Positions 23,256 through 34,514 of a stretch of 64,000 bases of DNA are shown here, piece by piece. The stretch is from Loripinus fragilis. Taxonomy: Eukaryota; Mollusca; Bivalvia; Lucinida; Lucinidae. Within the stretch, counting starts at the first letter, position 1. Each line of letters starts with the position of its first letter. Below the pieces are notes generated by a model. It did no database searches, had not been told where the DNA came from, and saw nothing but the letters and a program-made list of their open reading frames with translations. Location: positions 35,582,965 through 35,646,964 of the forward strand of contig OZ026521.1 in NCBI GenBank assembly GCA_964019695.1. The letters run 5' to 3'. A program made the position numbers and the translations under genes.

Positions 23256-23453
23256 AAATTCAAATTTTTGGAATGAATATGCCATTTATTTCATCTCGTG
23301 AAGCGAAAAATGCATATAACATGAGTGGCGAATTTATTTCATCTCGTGAAGCGAAAAATGCATATTTCATGAGTGGCGAAGCCACGAATGAAATATGCAT
23401 TTTCTCGCTTCACGAGATGAAATAAATGGCATATTCATTCCAAAAATTTGAAT
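23256..23453. mobile_element. Long near-perfect foldback
   Basis: Left arm AAATTTTTGGAATGAATATG continuing through CATTTATTTCATCTCGTGAA; the right arm is its exact inverse at 23394-23453. The middle contains a second direct copy of TTTATTTCATCTCGTGAAGC and the small hairpin GTGGCGAAGCCAC. Arms are about 57 bp. Confidence 0.85.
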
Positions 23454-23559
23454 ATCCTCTATGTATTGCATGGCGTTATTTCACTTCCAGAAGCGACATC
23501 ATAATGAATAAATGACTTTAGCTTGATATATAGTACGACGATCATTCTTTCATGTGTTC

Positions 23560-23735
23560 AGATACATTTTGTAATTGGTCAAATGCTGAAAACTTCCATA
23601 TGAGATTATGAAAAACTGAGTACGGTGACATATCATTCTATTTCATAGATCGACTGTCCATGCATAAAACAAACCGTATGCTAAGTATTAAACAAACTTC
23701 CATGTGGGAAGTATTTAGTAACATATGTCCTTATG
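23560..23735. repeat. AAAACTTCCATRTGAGATTATG repeat, copy 1
   Basis: AATGCTGAAAACTTCCATAT, GAGATTATGAAAAA, GACATATC, TTTCATARATYGAC and ATGTGGGAAGTATT are shared, in order, with 44070-44212. Confidence 0.65.
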
Positions 23736-23875
23736 TGTATAAAACAACAGATCTATAAAGGAGTGGAACATTTCACAGTTGAAATAACCCACTAAATACA
23801 ACCTGACTGTCTTTGTCCAGGGGCTGTACTTAACTATGACTTTATCAGGACGAAATCTTTACTAAACTAAAAGCT

Positions 23876-24545
23876 CATGTGCGGATCCAGAGGGGGAGAG
23901 GGGGTCTGGACCCCCTACCCCCTGGAAAATTACAAAAAAATAGGGTTCCTTAGCAATACTGGTCCGCATTCCCTTAAAATCAAAAAGCTACCAATCCAGC
24001 ATTCAATGTTTGGCCATCATTGGCCCACCAGTGAAACGCCATTTAAAGCTGCATAGTCTGTAACTTTTGATCTTCTAACTTTAAAAATAATGTTTTTATT
24101 TTTCAAGAACACAGTACAAATACTCAAATTCAGGTAAACATTTTACCATTTTCGTAAATCTTAACAAGTTATCACTATCAAAACAACTGCATTTATGTTA
24201 AAATTCAACGGTCTAGAATTATTGGAGGGACGCAAATAATTACCAACAAGAGAAAAATACACCTATTTGATAAGATAATTCACTTTTCCATGCAGTTTTC
24301 AGCTGTACTGACCATTTTTATTGTGAAAATAGAGCTTAATTCCTCTTTTACAAATGGTTTAAAAAGAAAATAATTTTTTTCGAAAAATGTTCATAGTTAC
24401 AGAGTATGCAGCTTTAAATGGTGTTTCGCTGGCGGGCGGATGATGGCCTGCTAATAGTGGTATTTCGATCCTTCCTCTCCTCATCAAACTATAAAAAACG
24501 CCAAAGTTGTACCCACTCTGATAAAACTTTCTGGGTCCGCACATG
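23876..24545. mobile_element. GGATCC-family TIR element, 670 bp, AAGCT duplication
   Basis: Ends CATGTGCGGATCCAGA and TCTGGGTCCGCACATG. AAGCT lies directly outside both (23871-23875 and 24546-24550). A second inverted pair is nested inside: CACCAGTGAAACGCCATTTA / AAATGGTGTTTCGCTGGCGG, continuing through AAAGCTGCAT. Related pieces occur near 32780, 38280-38950 and 47470-47660. Confidence 0.82.
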
Positions 24546-24559
24546 AAGCTAATGATGTA

Positions 24560-25131
24560 CTGACGGGCTTTAAAAACGCCACACTAACATCTTACAAACG
24601 CCAGTTGAATGTAAACTTTCTTTTCTTCGATGATGTCATCATGAAGTGGCTTTTTCAGTCCACACTTAAGTTTTAATTGTACAACTAAACTCGACGACAT
24701 TGTTGCTTCGTAAAGTTTTAGTCTCTGAAACACTTCTTAAGTAGCAGAGTTTTTAAGCCATCGAATGAACGGGTACACACAGATTAACGTCAAAAAAGCA
24801 TACCTGCTGTATCGAAGACCTGCCAATTAAAATGAAAGCCATTCCGCGATGACTAACAAAGTTCATGACACACATTCGATGCTGCTCGTGTTTCTTGAAC
24901 TAAAGAATTAGGGGATCTTTCACTGATAAAATTTTGTAAAATGAAGAGTTGACCCCTATCTCAAACAGTTAACATTTTCAATGCTTTAAATCAAATTTAA
25001 GTGGACAAGTTTTTCATGTGTTACTCATAAATGCGCACTCTTGAATATACAATCAATTGATTGCTTTGCATTCTTCTTTAAGGCATACATTAAAGCTTCT
25101 ATTCTAGTGTAGCGTTTTTAAAGCCCGTCAG
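24560..25131. mobile_element. TIR element with TA duplication, 572 bp
   Basis: Left end CTGACGGGCTTTAAAAACGC, right end the exact inverse GCGTTTTTAAAGCCCGTCAG. The similarity runs further into CACACTA/TAGTGT. TA flanks both ends (24558-24559, 25132-25133), as for Tc1/mariner-like elements. No transposase frame is present. Confidence 0.85.
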
Positions 25132-25844
25132 TATATATGCAATATCAATTGATAGACCGAAGCTATACCTTTCGAAAGATGGATACTTATGCTACCGTGA
25201 ATTCGAAAGTTGAAGAGATACAAATAAATTCGACAAACATAAAAATGCCCCTCGAATGCGTTATGTTTATCAAAACACCGATTGGCCAAGGTGTCAGTAG
25301 TGATCTTAAGTTAAATCCATCTTCGATTTGTAACACTTTTTTCCAATAAGGTTATATATGCCTGATTAGGTTCCAAATAAATAGTTCATACCCATAACTT
25401 GATGCGAATACGCTGTTACACTGGATTAACACTGGATTTCTCTGGAAAAAATGGCGTCGGCTGTGTACTTTCGAACGTCATAACGTCGTCACAATGTCAG
25501 AACCGCACGGAACGTTTTGTGAACAGAAACATCGGCGAAATGATCAGTCTGGTCCGCAACGCTTTCCGTATATAACGTCATGCAAATAGTGCATGGCTCA
25601 TTTTAAGTATTTTCAAGTTCAGACCCATGTTCAAAGAGAACGCCAATCTCCTGATTTGAACATGGATTTTCGTTCTTTTGTCGTTCTTTTGACAATGGGT
25701 GCAACAGCTATACGAATGGACATCTATGCAAGAATAGTGGTTTACAGCTTTCGGTAACGTTATGAAATGAAGTCCATAATAAAGATGCATATAATATATT
25801 ATACGGACACAATCTTAGTATTTTCACGCAAAACTGTGATTTTT

Positions 25845-26010
25845 GTATGATAAATAGAATATATCATTCGTGCTCCTGTATCATTGAATTTATTAAACTT
25901 ATTGCGAAATAGCTATAAAATAATCGGCAAGTCTCGCATTTATCGCATTTCCCCCACTCGTTTAATAAATTAAAAAAAACATGAACACTCATGTAAGATC
26001 CTCTAATCTA
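25845..26010. repeat. Foldback-type repeat (GAATTTATTAAAC / GTTTAATAAATT)
   Basis: TTGAATTTATTAAACTTATT pairs imperfectly with CTCGTTTAATAAATT around a GGCAAGTCTCGCATTTATCG centre. Same family as 34515-34660 and 47880-48060. Confidence 0.6.
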
Positions 26011-26289
26011 TATTGAGACGACTCATAAAATTTAGTTGCTGATCCTATATGCGTAAATTCATTAATAATATTAAAGTATACACGTGTAGCTACATGTACA
26101 TGTACCTAGTTGGTCTAGAGGCCTAATGAATCGCCTGAGTCTTCATCTACACCCCTGCTTTGTGTTTAAAGTACAGGCTCTGTCTAGACTGCGTAGATAC
26201 TTAAGCTTGTCTGGGCATTCTCTGTGCGGATATTCAAAAATACCATCATATCATGTACTGGCTCATTTAAGGCTAGGCTGGACCCAAGG

Positions 26290-26735
26290 TCAAGGTCAGA
26301 TAATGTTTTTCTCTCTTGTAAATGCATCACCTCCTAATCCGTTGGACGTAGCAACTTCAAACTTCGCAGGTGCGGTTGTCACATAATGTAGAAAGAAATG
26401 GGCAACATTGTGTGTGAGGTCAAAGAATCTATTTTCTTGAAAATGTATCTCCTTCTTAACCGTAGGACGTAGGAACTTCAAACTTTGGAGGTCCATAGTT
26501 CACATAATGTAGAGGATACTGCGAAACATTTCATGTGAACTTGACCATTTTGGGGTCAAGGTCAAAGAATGTATTTTCTTGTAAAGGCATTTCCAAAAAT
26601 ATTGGACTTCGCCATTTCAAGCTTTGCCGGTGCATAGGTCACATGATGTAGCGTTATGTATGACATTAGTCCTGAGGTCAAGGTCGAAGGTGCAAAAAGC
26701 GGGTATTCACGATGGTGTACCATCGACAGCAGTCT
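26290..26735. repeat. GGTCAAGGTCA repeat with about three internal units
   Basis: The phrase TTGGACGTAGCAACTTCAAA (and variants) recurs at about 26342, 26463 and 26602, each followed by a CACATAATGTAG-like phrase and preceded by TATTTTCTTGTAAAGGCAT-like text. Units are 120-140 bp. It is non-coding. Confidence 0.7.
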
Positions 26736-28394
26736 AGTCTTATTTTAAATTCATCGTCTCGCCTATTCAAAATTAAAACTGTCTGAGCGTGACGTGTTTA
26801 TTGTCAGACATTCTTTCGGGTAGATCAACCATTAAAATTGCATACAGCGATTAGTGCAATAAATATGCATTGTATGACATAATAGACTTCGAGCTAAAAA
26901 AGGTCCTGCTCCCCCCCCCCCCCCCCCCTAGGGAATTTTGCAGACATATCCTATCTTGAAGAAAATTTCAAGCCGCATCTTTTAAGAGATGTTTGCACTC
27001 TGTGCTCCGGGGCGTTAGTCTCTAACAGCCTGTAACATATGTTACTGTAACAAACTAAGGGAAAAATCAAAATAAAAGTTTGAGCTACAGAAAGAAGACA
27101 TTAAACCATCTGATTATTCACATTTCTTATGTAGTTTGCAAGCTGGACGCCTAAGCTACATAAAAGCAGCATTTTAAACATAATTACAGCTTTCAACGGT
27201 GTTATATGCGTTACATATATCAAATTTCCCTTTGAAAGTTGAAATCGTGACTAACGTCATTTAATTTTACAGACGATTTGTGCATTTTTACAAGTGTTTT
27301 TTAATCTTAGTTCGCTAAAATACTTATTAGACTAATAGAAAAAATAAAGTTTGCTTTTCTATCTCAAATACATTGTTTTATATGAGCTACTAAACAACCC
27401 TACCCCCAATTTTAAGTATGTAATTTTGGTATCTATTATTGAAGAAAAATATATGAAAATATTTGACGCTCGTAGATATCTTACATTTTTGGCACTGTCT
27501 TACTAATGCAATAAAGAATCATACATTTGCAAGTTTGGCATCAGGATCAGAGCACTCATTAAAGTATGTAACGTATGTTACATTGCATAATGAATGAGCA
27601 AGGAAATTGTCTTGGAAGTAAGAGATTATATTTCAGAAAAAAAATACTATTTTCACATGTTTTCCTATTAATCTCTAGCCTCTGGTGCCTTAGTCTTAGT
27701 AATTATGGTCATTGCTGATAACAAGCCCATGGAATTGTGTTACAGATGTTATATATAATCTTTTTATTACATATTTCTTAATGCCTATAATATTAAAATA
27801 TATAGACGTATAGATAGAAAATATAGTTCTCATATAAATGACACAATTTAATAAATATTCCTATTGAATATAATTATTCAAAAACAATCTTTCTTTAAGT
27901 CACGCTCACAAGGTCTATCATTGTGTCTGCTTCTATTGCAAAATAATCACCCATTTCATCACAACCAGTAGAATCATGGCATAGTATTAGGACTGCAAAC
28001 AGAGTACAATTCTGTTCCTCTCCACGAATTTGGAAATTGTGCAGATATATCCTACCTTAAAGAACAATTTAAGCTGCACCAAAAAAGAGATGTTTGCACT
28101 CTATTAACCAGGGGGTAGCCTGTAATGGTATGTTACGTATGTTACCATATCATTTTAAGAATAAATGAATTGAAAGTCTGAGAAACGGAAAGAATGCATA
28201 AAACTATCTATTTATTTGCATTATTCATGTAGTTTGCATGCTGAATACCTTTGATACATAAGAAAGTGTTTTTTAACAAATATACAGCTTCCTATGGGGT
28301 TATATGTGTTACATTATTTAAGATTACTTTTCAAAATTGGTAATTGTGACAAACATCACTTATAAGCATTTCGTGTGATCCTCCTCTTATGCCA

Positions 28395-29135
28395 TCAAAA
28401 GACTTAATTTTCTTTGTATGTGTGGCCAGTGCCAGCGTCAAACAAATTGACTCAGCTATAGCTTGAATCCTTAGCATCCTTCAAAAGCAGAAACAGCATG
28501 TCAGTGTCATGGAATCAAACACCTGATTAAATATGGGTTTAATGTCATTTCACATATATGCATACATTACAATGGAGTATTACTCAGGTATATGTCTCTT
28601 CCTGTGAAGTGGCAAGAGCAATCTTACTACAGCTGCCTCTGCATCTGTGCTAGTCAAATGATTACTTTGCTCTTATTTTGCAAAAGCTATGTCTCTACCG
28701 TGTATCTCTAAGCATACTTAAAGATTTCTGACATTGGTCAAACAGAAATTTGATAGGCTGCTTTTTTGCATCATTTGCCATGGAACCTTTCTGGTCCTTT
28801 GGTGCTTAAGTCTTCTGGTCTTAGATCAATAGTATTTTCCTCCGCCCTAAGAACTTTATAAGTTTTCTTTAGTAACAATGTTGACTCTTGATGGTTTTGG
28901 CAGACCGTCTGAAACAATTTCTGTTACATCTTGAAATTATCTGGTATATGAGAAAGAACATGAAGTTGGACATTGCCATCAATTATGTTTGCAGCTGGCT
29001 GTTTTTTGATGTCAGTACATAGATTCAAGCATTAAAATAATGTAAACCCTTTGATTTCTCAGGTTTTGCAGCCATATCCTTAGCTGTTGCATTCAAAAGA
29101 AGGAAGGTGGACTATGGGTAGAATAGGATAACCAG
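28395..29135 (-). pseudogene. Middle part of an uncharacterised PIN/XPG-like transposon-associated protein, inverted
   Basis: Read on the minus strand across several frames: NATAKDMAAKPEKSKGLHYF (about 29110-29050), IIDGNVQLH and IPDNFK (about 28999-28943), LRPEDLSTKGPERFHG (about 28850-28790), then QEETYT-stop-VILHC (about 28605-28568) and DTDMLFLLL (about 28505-28480). This order is what I recall for a large family of uncharacterised invertebrate proteins with IIDGN, HEEADTR and DTDV-LL motifs. Stops and frame changes occur every 20-60 codons. The acidic EEAD/DTD pairs resemble XPG-type nuclease motifs, but that is inference. Confidence 0.6.
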
Positions 29136-29147
29136 TAGTTCTATATT

Positions 29148-29800
29148 ATGCTCTATGGAAGATTTATACAGAGTAAACAAGTTGATAAGGTTGCCCCATT
29201 TCATGATCCATTGAAAACACTGAAATTGAAAACACTTGCCTCTGACTGTGTAATCACAAAGGATGTCACGACATTGCCCTTGCTCATTTATTATGACAAG
29301 TTACATATGTTACATCCTTTAATAAGCGCTCTTATCTTAGAAACTTAGTGAATCATTGAAGTGAAAGGGTCTAATTTGCGCTTTGTTCATCCTGCATTTC
29401 ATTGCTTTACCTGCTGGGATACATCTAGTTTGTTTATCTGAAGGGAAAGAGTTACCTCGATTTCAGCACTTCAGAAGTACTAAGACTTCAAATAATTTTT
29501 TGAATGCTTGGGGAAAGACAATAAGTGCAGAGACATTATTAGATGAAAATATGTTTGTTGCATGTATGAAAAGGCTACATTTATAAAAGTTAACCAGCTA
29601 AGATATGATTCTTTATCACGGATATATCAAGGTACATCAGTCCAGGTACTCATTGCTTTTAATGACATAGTTTTCCTCCTTGTAAAGCTTCAGTCTTTCT
29701 CCTACTTGCAGAGTATCACTTGAAACACATACTCAAAGAGCCAACTATTAGGAATTCATATCAGTTTCCGAATGTTCCAAGCCATGAATGGCAAAATTGA
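29148..29800 (+). pseudogene. Flanking parts of the same PIN/XPG-like protein, plus strand
   Basis: VAPFHDPLKTLKLKTLAS (about 29190-29250) is the FxDPIKxxKLKTF-like motif that normally precedes the middle part. A decayed LPAGIH...SEGKELPRF region (29400-29470) corresponds to the HAFTGCD-x-GKGK region. SPTCRVSLETHTQRANY (29697-29748) is the PPTxxxLxxHxxRAxYQ motif, and VPSHEWQ (about 29778-29798) the PSPxxWGW motif. These plus-strand parts bracket, in family order, the block that now lies inverted at 28395-29135. One GTTACATATGTTAC palindrome interrupts it at 29300-29313. Confidence 0.6.
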
Positions 29801-32568
29801 TAATGGCTCATCAATTTTGAGTGGACTGGTGGTAAAACTGTATAACAGTAAATGATTGAAATATTGTGTGATGATTCTACTAGTTGCAAGGCTGCAGGTG
29901 ATAATAATGATTATCACAGAAGCATACAACGACAAACGTTCAACATGAGTGTTAAATCGATGAGAATTAGTTTGGACCATTTCATTTATTGTATTGTTTT
30001 GTACAAATGTATAACTATCTTTTCTATTTGTGGCTCTATATTTAGCATTATATGCACAGTATAAGACAATGTGTCCAGAAGGTCATTGATAACATCTGTA
30101 ACAACAGTCCATTGGCTTCATGATCAGAATGAATATAATTTCTAATGTTTTCGCACCAAAGACTTATAAGTACACATGAAGTGTCTTGATCTTAAACTTA
30201 ATGACATTTTGCAGATATATGAGCAAGACAGACTAAGAAAATGTGAAATATCCACACACTGCAATCGCTTTCATGTGTTTTACTTAAGCCGTAATGACAA
30301 AATTTGCTTCTCGGTAAAACTGGGAGTAGGGCTGTGTATTAGCTCCTATAAGATAATATATTTAAGATAGAAAAGCAAACTTGGCTTTTCCTATTCATCA
30401 ATTGAGTATATGTTATGAAATCTAATAAAACAGTTTGAAACCAAGTCATAGTAGTTGTTTAACTAAATGACGATAGCCAAAATTATGGCTTTTAAATTAT
30501 AATTAGGTTCATGTAACGCACATAACACCACAGTTAGTCGTATAAATGTTAAACAGCTTCCATATGTAGTAAAGACATCCAGTATGCAGACTATAAGAAT
30601 GTCAATTTATTAGATAATTTTAATGTCTTCTTTCTGTAGCTCAAACATTCAAATTTCATATTCTCAAATTGATATAGTAACATATGTAACCATCTGTTAC
30701 AAGCTAATGCCCCGGCTTACAGAGTGCAAACATTTCTTATTAAATGCATCTTGAATTGTTACATAAGATGTAATATGTCTGCAGAATACCAAAGAGGATT
30801 AGGATGGAGCAGGCCCTTACTCAACTTGATGTCACAATACTGTTTGATGTTTTTATTTATCACGCTAACATATGTAACACTCTCTGATCTTTAAAACTTG
30901 GTGACAACTAGCTAGCAGATCTAAAAGTCTTTATCATACGAGCCAGCTTAAAATCCCTAAACAATGTAAGATATCCAGCAGTTGCGAGTTTTTTCACAAT
31001 TTGAGCTCAAACTTTCAAACTACATATCCTTTATTTGATATATTAACGCATGTAACATGCTGTTTCAGACTAACGCCCCAACTTAGAGAGTGCAAACATC
31101 CCTTATTCGATACAGTTTGAGTTGTACTTTAAGAAGGAATATGACTGCAAAATTCCCTCGAGGAGATTAAAACATTTTAGGCATATCTTACGTAAAGACA
31201 ATGAGCATGCCCATTTATTACTTCAGGTAACATATGTTACAGCCTCAGATATTAAAAATTTTGCAACAAACTTGCAGATTTATAAGTCTTTTCATATAAG
31301 CAAATAAATGCCAAACAATGAAACATATTCATCAACTGCAAATATTTTTTAACTATTTTTATTTTAGTTTAAATACCAAACTTTTCACCTTAAAACTGGG
31401 TAGGGGTAGGGTTGTTTAATTGCTTATTCCAGAAAAAATATTTAAAATAGGGAAACAAACTTTAATTTTTCTGTTAGCCAATTGCATAAGCTAGTCTGAC
31501 ATGGTTAAAAACATTTTGCAAAACACACAGAGAGATTGTGAATGTAAATGATGTTAGCCACACTTACAAATTTTAATGGGTTATCTGATTTATGTAACGC
31601 ATATGACACCTTAGGAAGCCGCAATTTTGTTCAAATGGCTGTCATACTTAGTTAAGATATCCAGTATGCAGACTATATGAATGATTTTTAAAAATAAATA
31701 TTTCAATGTCTTTAATTTGTAGCCCAAACTTTCAATTTACTTTTTCTTAATTTGATAAAGTAACGTATGTTACAGGCTCTAACAGACTAACGCCCCGGAG
31801 CACAGAGTGCAAACATCTCTTAAAATATGCGGCTTTCAATTCTCTACAAGATAGGATATGTCTGCAAAATTCCCTAGGGGGGGGGGGGAGCAAACCCATT
31901 CTCAGCCATCCGTCTATAAGCAGAACATTGCCATTCAATATAGTATGCCCTATACTAAAACATTTGAGTTTTTCACCACCATTACTCGTAAACTATTTAA
32001 ATTATTCTAACACATCTAAGCCTAGTGTCTTTTTGTGGGACATGGGCAAACAGTGCAGACTCGGATTAGACGCTGCGTTCTGATCAGGGTCACCACTGTT
32101 TGCTTACAAAATGTTATATTAAATTTGAAAAAAATCTCCCAAAAATCCCTTGAAACGGAAATGGACTGGTCCAATTGATAAGAGTGGCTTAAAAGGGTTA
32201 ATAAAGTACAGCACAAATATAATGCAGTGGATCTCATTGCTACTTGACACACATACATTGATTAATTATAATATTTACATTATAATATTTCGCTGTAATC
32301 CAATCTTACGCTCTTTATATTCTCCCATTTTGGTCAAACTTCGGTGCTTTTGATAAATATATGTTTTTGAAAGACATTCTCGAGTGGCTGCTTTTAAAAT
32401 TGGGGCTATACACCTTACCTAGATATGAACCACGAGAAGAGAAAACAACCCTTACACGAAGCAGTGAAAACACCCTGCATCCGCAGTTCAACTCAGAAAA
32501 GGGCCAAATCTATGAAGTCAACTGGAAAGGTGATGGCCACAGTTTTCTGGATGTGATCATACTATAAC

Positions 32569-32764
32569 CACACCGAGTAGCCGGCAGTCGAAAACACCAA
32601 TACTATCGAGGAACGTAGATCAAAAATAGTTAGAAACAGAGTTTTCGGTTGCCATTTGTCGCCACACTGGCGACAAATGGCAATCAAAAACACTGTTTCT
32701 ATCGACTTTTGATCCGCGATCGTCGATTGTTGATAGCGTTTTCGATTGTCGCATACCCGGTGTG
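32569..32764. mobile_element. CACACCGGGTAGGCGG palindromic MITE, copy 3
   Basis: CACACCGAGTAGCCGGCAGT at the left, GTCGCATACCCGGTGTG at the right, and a central GCCATTTGTCGCCA-CAC-TGGCGACAAATGGC dyad. It is a 196-bp foldback, the best-kept centre of the three copies. Confidence 0.88.
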
Positions 32765-32919
32765 ATACCAGAAAGCATATATAGGCGGGCTACCATCGGC
32801 CCGCCAGCGAAACACCATCTTAATGGTGCTTAGCTGATGACCCGATAATGGGTCGAGAAAGTTTACTGGCTGGGATGCTGGCCTTCAGAAGCAGCTTCGT
32901 AGCAAAACCAAGGAAACTA

Positions 32920-33665
32920 TGCGTTAACTTGACCTACTAGTGTCGTCTGGTGATACATGTAACTTTTGAAAACAGTTTGTACCCAAATCCAGACACGACG
33001 AAACGTGGGCCCGACCTGGATCCAAACTGTTTGACACTCTGATAGTATTCCTGAAAAAAGTTTTTCGAAAAATTCGATTTTGAAAAAAAATCCACAGACG
33101 ACAAAAACATAAAAAATTACCAATCATGCAAAGTGTTAACTTGACATACTCATGTCGTCTGGTGATAATTTTTGCAAACAGTTTGTAGCCAGATCCGGGC
33201 ACGACACAACGTTGGGTCTGATCAGGATCCAAAACTGTTTGACACTCTTATAATATTCCTGAAACAAGCTTTTGAAAAAAAGTCGATTTTGAAAAATTCC
33301 ACAGACGACAAAAACACGAAAAAAATGCCCATTATGCAAAGTGTTAACTTGACATACTCGTGTCGTCTGGTGATAACTTTTGCAAACAGTTTGTACCCAG
33401 ATCCGGGCACGACAAAACGTTGGGTCTGAGCAGGATCTAAACTGGTTGAGACTCTTATAGTATTCCTGAAAAAAGTTTTCGAAAAAGTCGATTTTGAAAA
33501 AAAAAATCCACAGACGACAAAGCATGAAAATTTACCCATCATGCAAAGTGTTCTGATCAAGATCAAAACTGTTTGACACTCTTAAAGTATTCCTGAAACA
33601 AGTTTTCGAAAAAGTCGATTTTGAAAAAAAAAAACACAGACGACAAAAAACAAACATGAAAAAAT
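32920..33665. repeat. Tandem array, about 205-bp unit, 3.5 copies
   Basis: Units start with TGTCGTCTGGTGATA near 32941, 33155 and 33361; a fourth, partial unit begins near 33545. Each contains GCAAACAGTTTG, CCAGATCCGGGCACGAC, AAACTGTTTGACACTCT, GTATTCCTGAA, AAAGTCGATTTTGAAAAA, CACAGACGACAAAAAC and CATGCAAAGTGTTAACTTGA. Overlapping minus-strand frames of 60-130 codons are repeat artefacts. Confidence 0.85.
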
Positions 33666-33699
33666 ACCCTAATTTGTTTGACACTCTGATGGAACTCCC

Positions 33700-33965
33700 A
33701 TTGGCGTAGCTCCCATTGCGCAGTAACGCACGTGCTTAATGAAAATAGTAACATTTAAGGGAGGTCACCTAATGTGGTAATAGTGATTTTCCATACTATA
33801 AGAACTGCTCATAAAGGAAAGTTTTCGCTCCCTCTGGGAGCAAATTCTTCCTTTAAGAGAAGTTCCCATTTTGAAATTGGACGCCGCGAATAGAAGGGAA
33901 TCACTGCTTGATCCAGTAGTCTCCCTTTGATGTGCGTAACTGTTTCAGCGTTCTCGCTACGCTAT
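33700..33965. repeat. ATTGGCGTAGCTCCCATT repeat, copy 2
   Basis: Matches 18618-18925 in the same orientation, with the shortened hairpin CGCTCCCTCTGGGAGCAAAT. It sits between the 205-bp array and a further single unit of that array. Confidence 0.75.
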
Positions 33966-34044
33966 TTGATACCTAAAAGAAATTTACGAAAAAGTTTGCA
34001 AAAAAGCATGTACACTTATTCAGTGGACAAAGAGTTAACATAAC

Positions 34045-34240
34045 TAACTAGTGTCGTCTGCTGATAACTTTTGCAACAGTTTGAATCGAGTCAAAGGCCC
34101 GACGGAACGTCTTGCTGGATCTGAATCCAAACTGTTTGACAATCTGATGGTATTCCTGAAAGAAATCTTCGAAAAAGTTGATTTAAAAAAAAATCTGCAG
34201 ACGATAAAAAAACATCAAAATTACCCAGTATGCAAATAGT
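34045..34240. repeat. Detached unit of the 205-bp repeat
   Basis: TGTCGTCTGCTGATAACTTT, CAAACTGTTTGACAATCTGA and GTATTCCTGAA identify a diverged unit. Another diverged unit lies at 48925-49125 (GCAAACAGTTTG, AAACTGTTTGACACTC). Confidence 0.75.
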
Positions 34241-34514
34241 AAAAAACTGGCAGCAGGTATGCTTCTCCATCAGGCCCCGAGGTTATAAAACTTTTTCATG
34301 TTCAACTCAACTGAGCATGAAAACGATCATGTTCATTGAGGTTAAAATGCCAACAATCGTTTGCATTCTAACATTTATAAGCATGATAAATACAACATCT
34401 GAGTTTGAAAGCAAAGAACGTCATTATATTTCAGCATTATAGTTTTTATAAGCATTTAAAATTTCATGCTCAGTTGAAAACTTCGGGACCAGGACAACGC
34501 TTTATAATCTTCTA

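Larger units (their letters stand above)
22020..23470. repeat. Duplicated block of about 760 bp with foldbacks
   Basis: CCTCTGACTTTTCCATTCAC near 22180 corresponds to CCTCTGCTTTCTCCATTGAC near 22940. The similarity runs on through TTCATTTTCTTAGTTAGA, GATTTGCTGAAATTTT and ATGCAACGTCATCA. Each copy is followed by a foldback (22651-22764 and 23256-23453), so the unit is repeat plus palindrome. Confidence 0.7.
27032..31773. repeat. Iterated GTWACRTATGTTAC palindromes (element 1)
   Basis: Instances at 27032-27045, 27568-27581, 28132-28145, 29300-29313, 30677-30690, 30865-30878, 31043-31056, 31227-31240 and 31760-31773. Most are perfect or one-mismatch dyads of 14 bp. They recur once per terminal unit, which fits binding sites for a recombinase or other dimeric protein (inference). 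Confidence 0.8.
26908..31891. mobile_element. Large element with long multi-unit inverted termini and a scrambled PIN-like pseudogene
   Basis: Left end: GCTC with a C-run, then TAGGGAATTTTGCAGACATA, AAGAGATGTTTGCACTCTGT and GCTCCGGGGCGTTAGTCT. The right end is the near-identical inverse from 31891 leftward. Inverted similarity continues inward for about 550 bp (AAACAACCCTACCCC, AAAGTTTGCTTTTCTAT). A second left-side copy starts near 28020, and further inverted copies end near 31165 and 30830, so the termini are built from repeated units of about 1.1 kb. Palindromes of type GTWACRTATGTTAC occur in nearly every unit. The centre (28380-29800) holds a decayed gene. Target duplications were not identified. 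Confidence 0.8.

Noticed and set aside
26126..26386. 86-codon frame as a gene
   Set aside because: It overlaps the GGTCAAGGTCA repeat and a possible worn foldback relic (ending ATCATGTACTGGCTCA). No domain.
32917..33754. Overlapping minus-strand frames of 60-130 codons
   Set aside because: They follow the 205-bp tandem repeat and show no domain. Apparent similarity between them is repeat periodicity.
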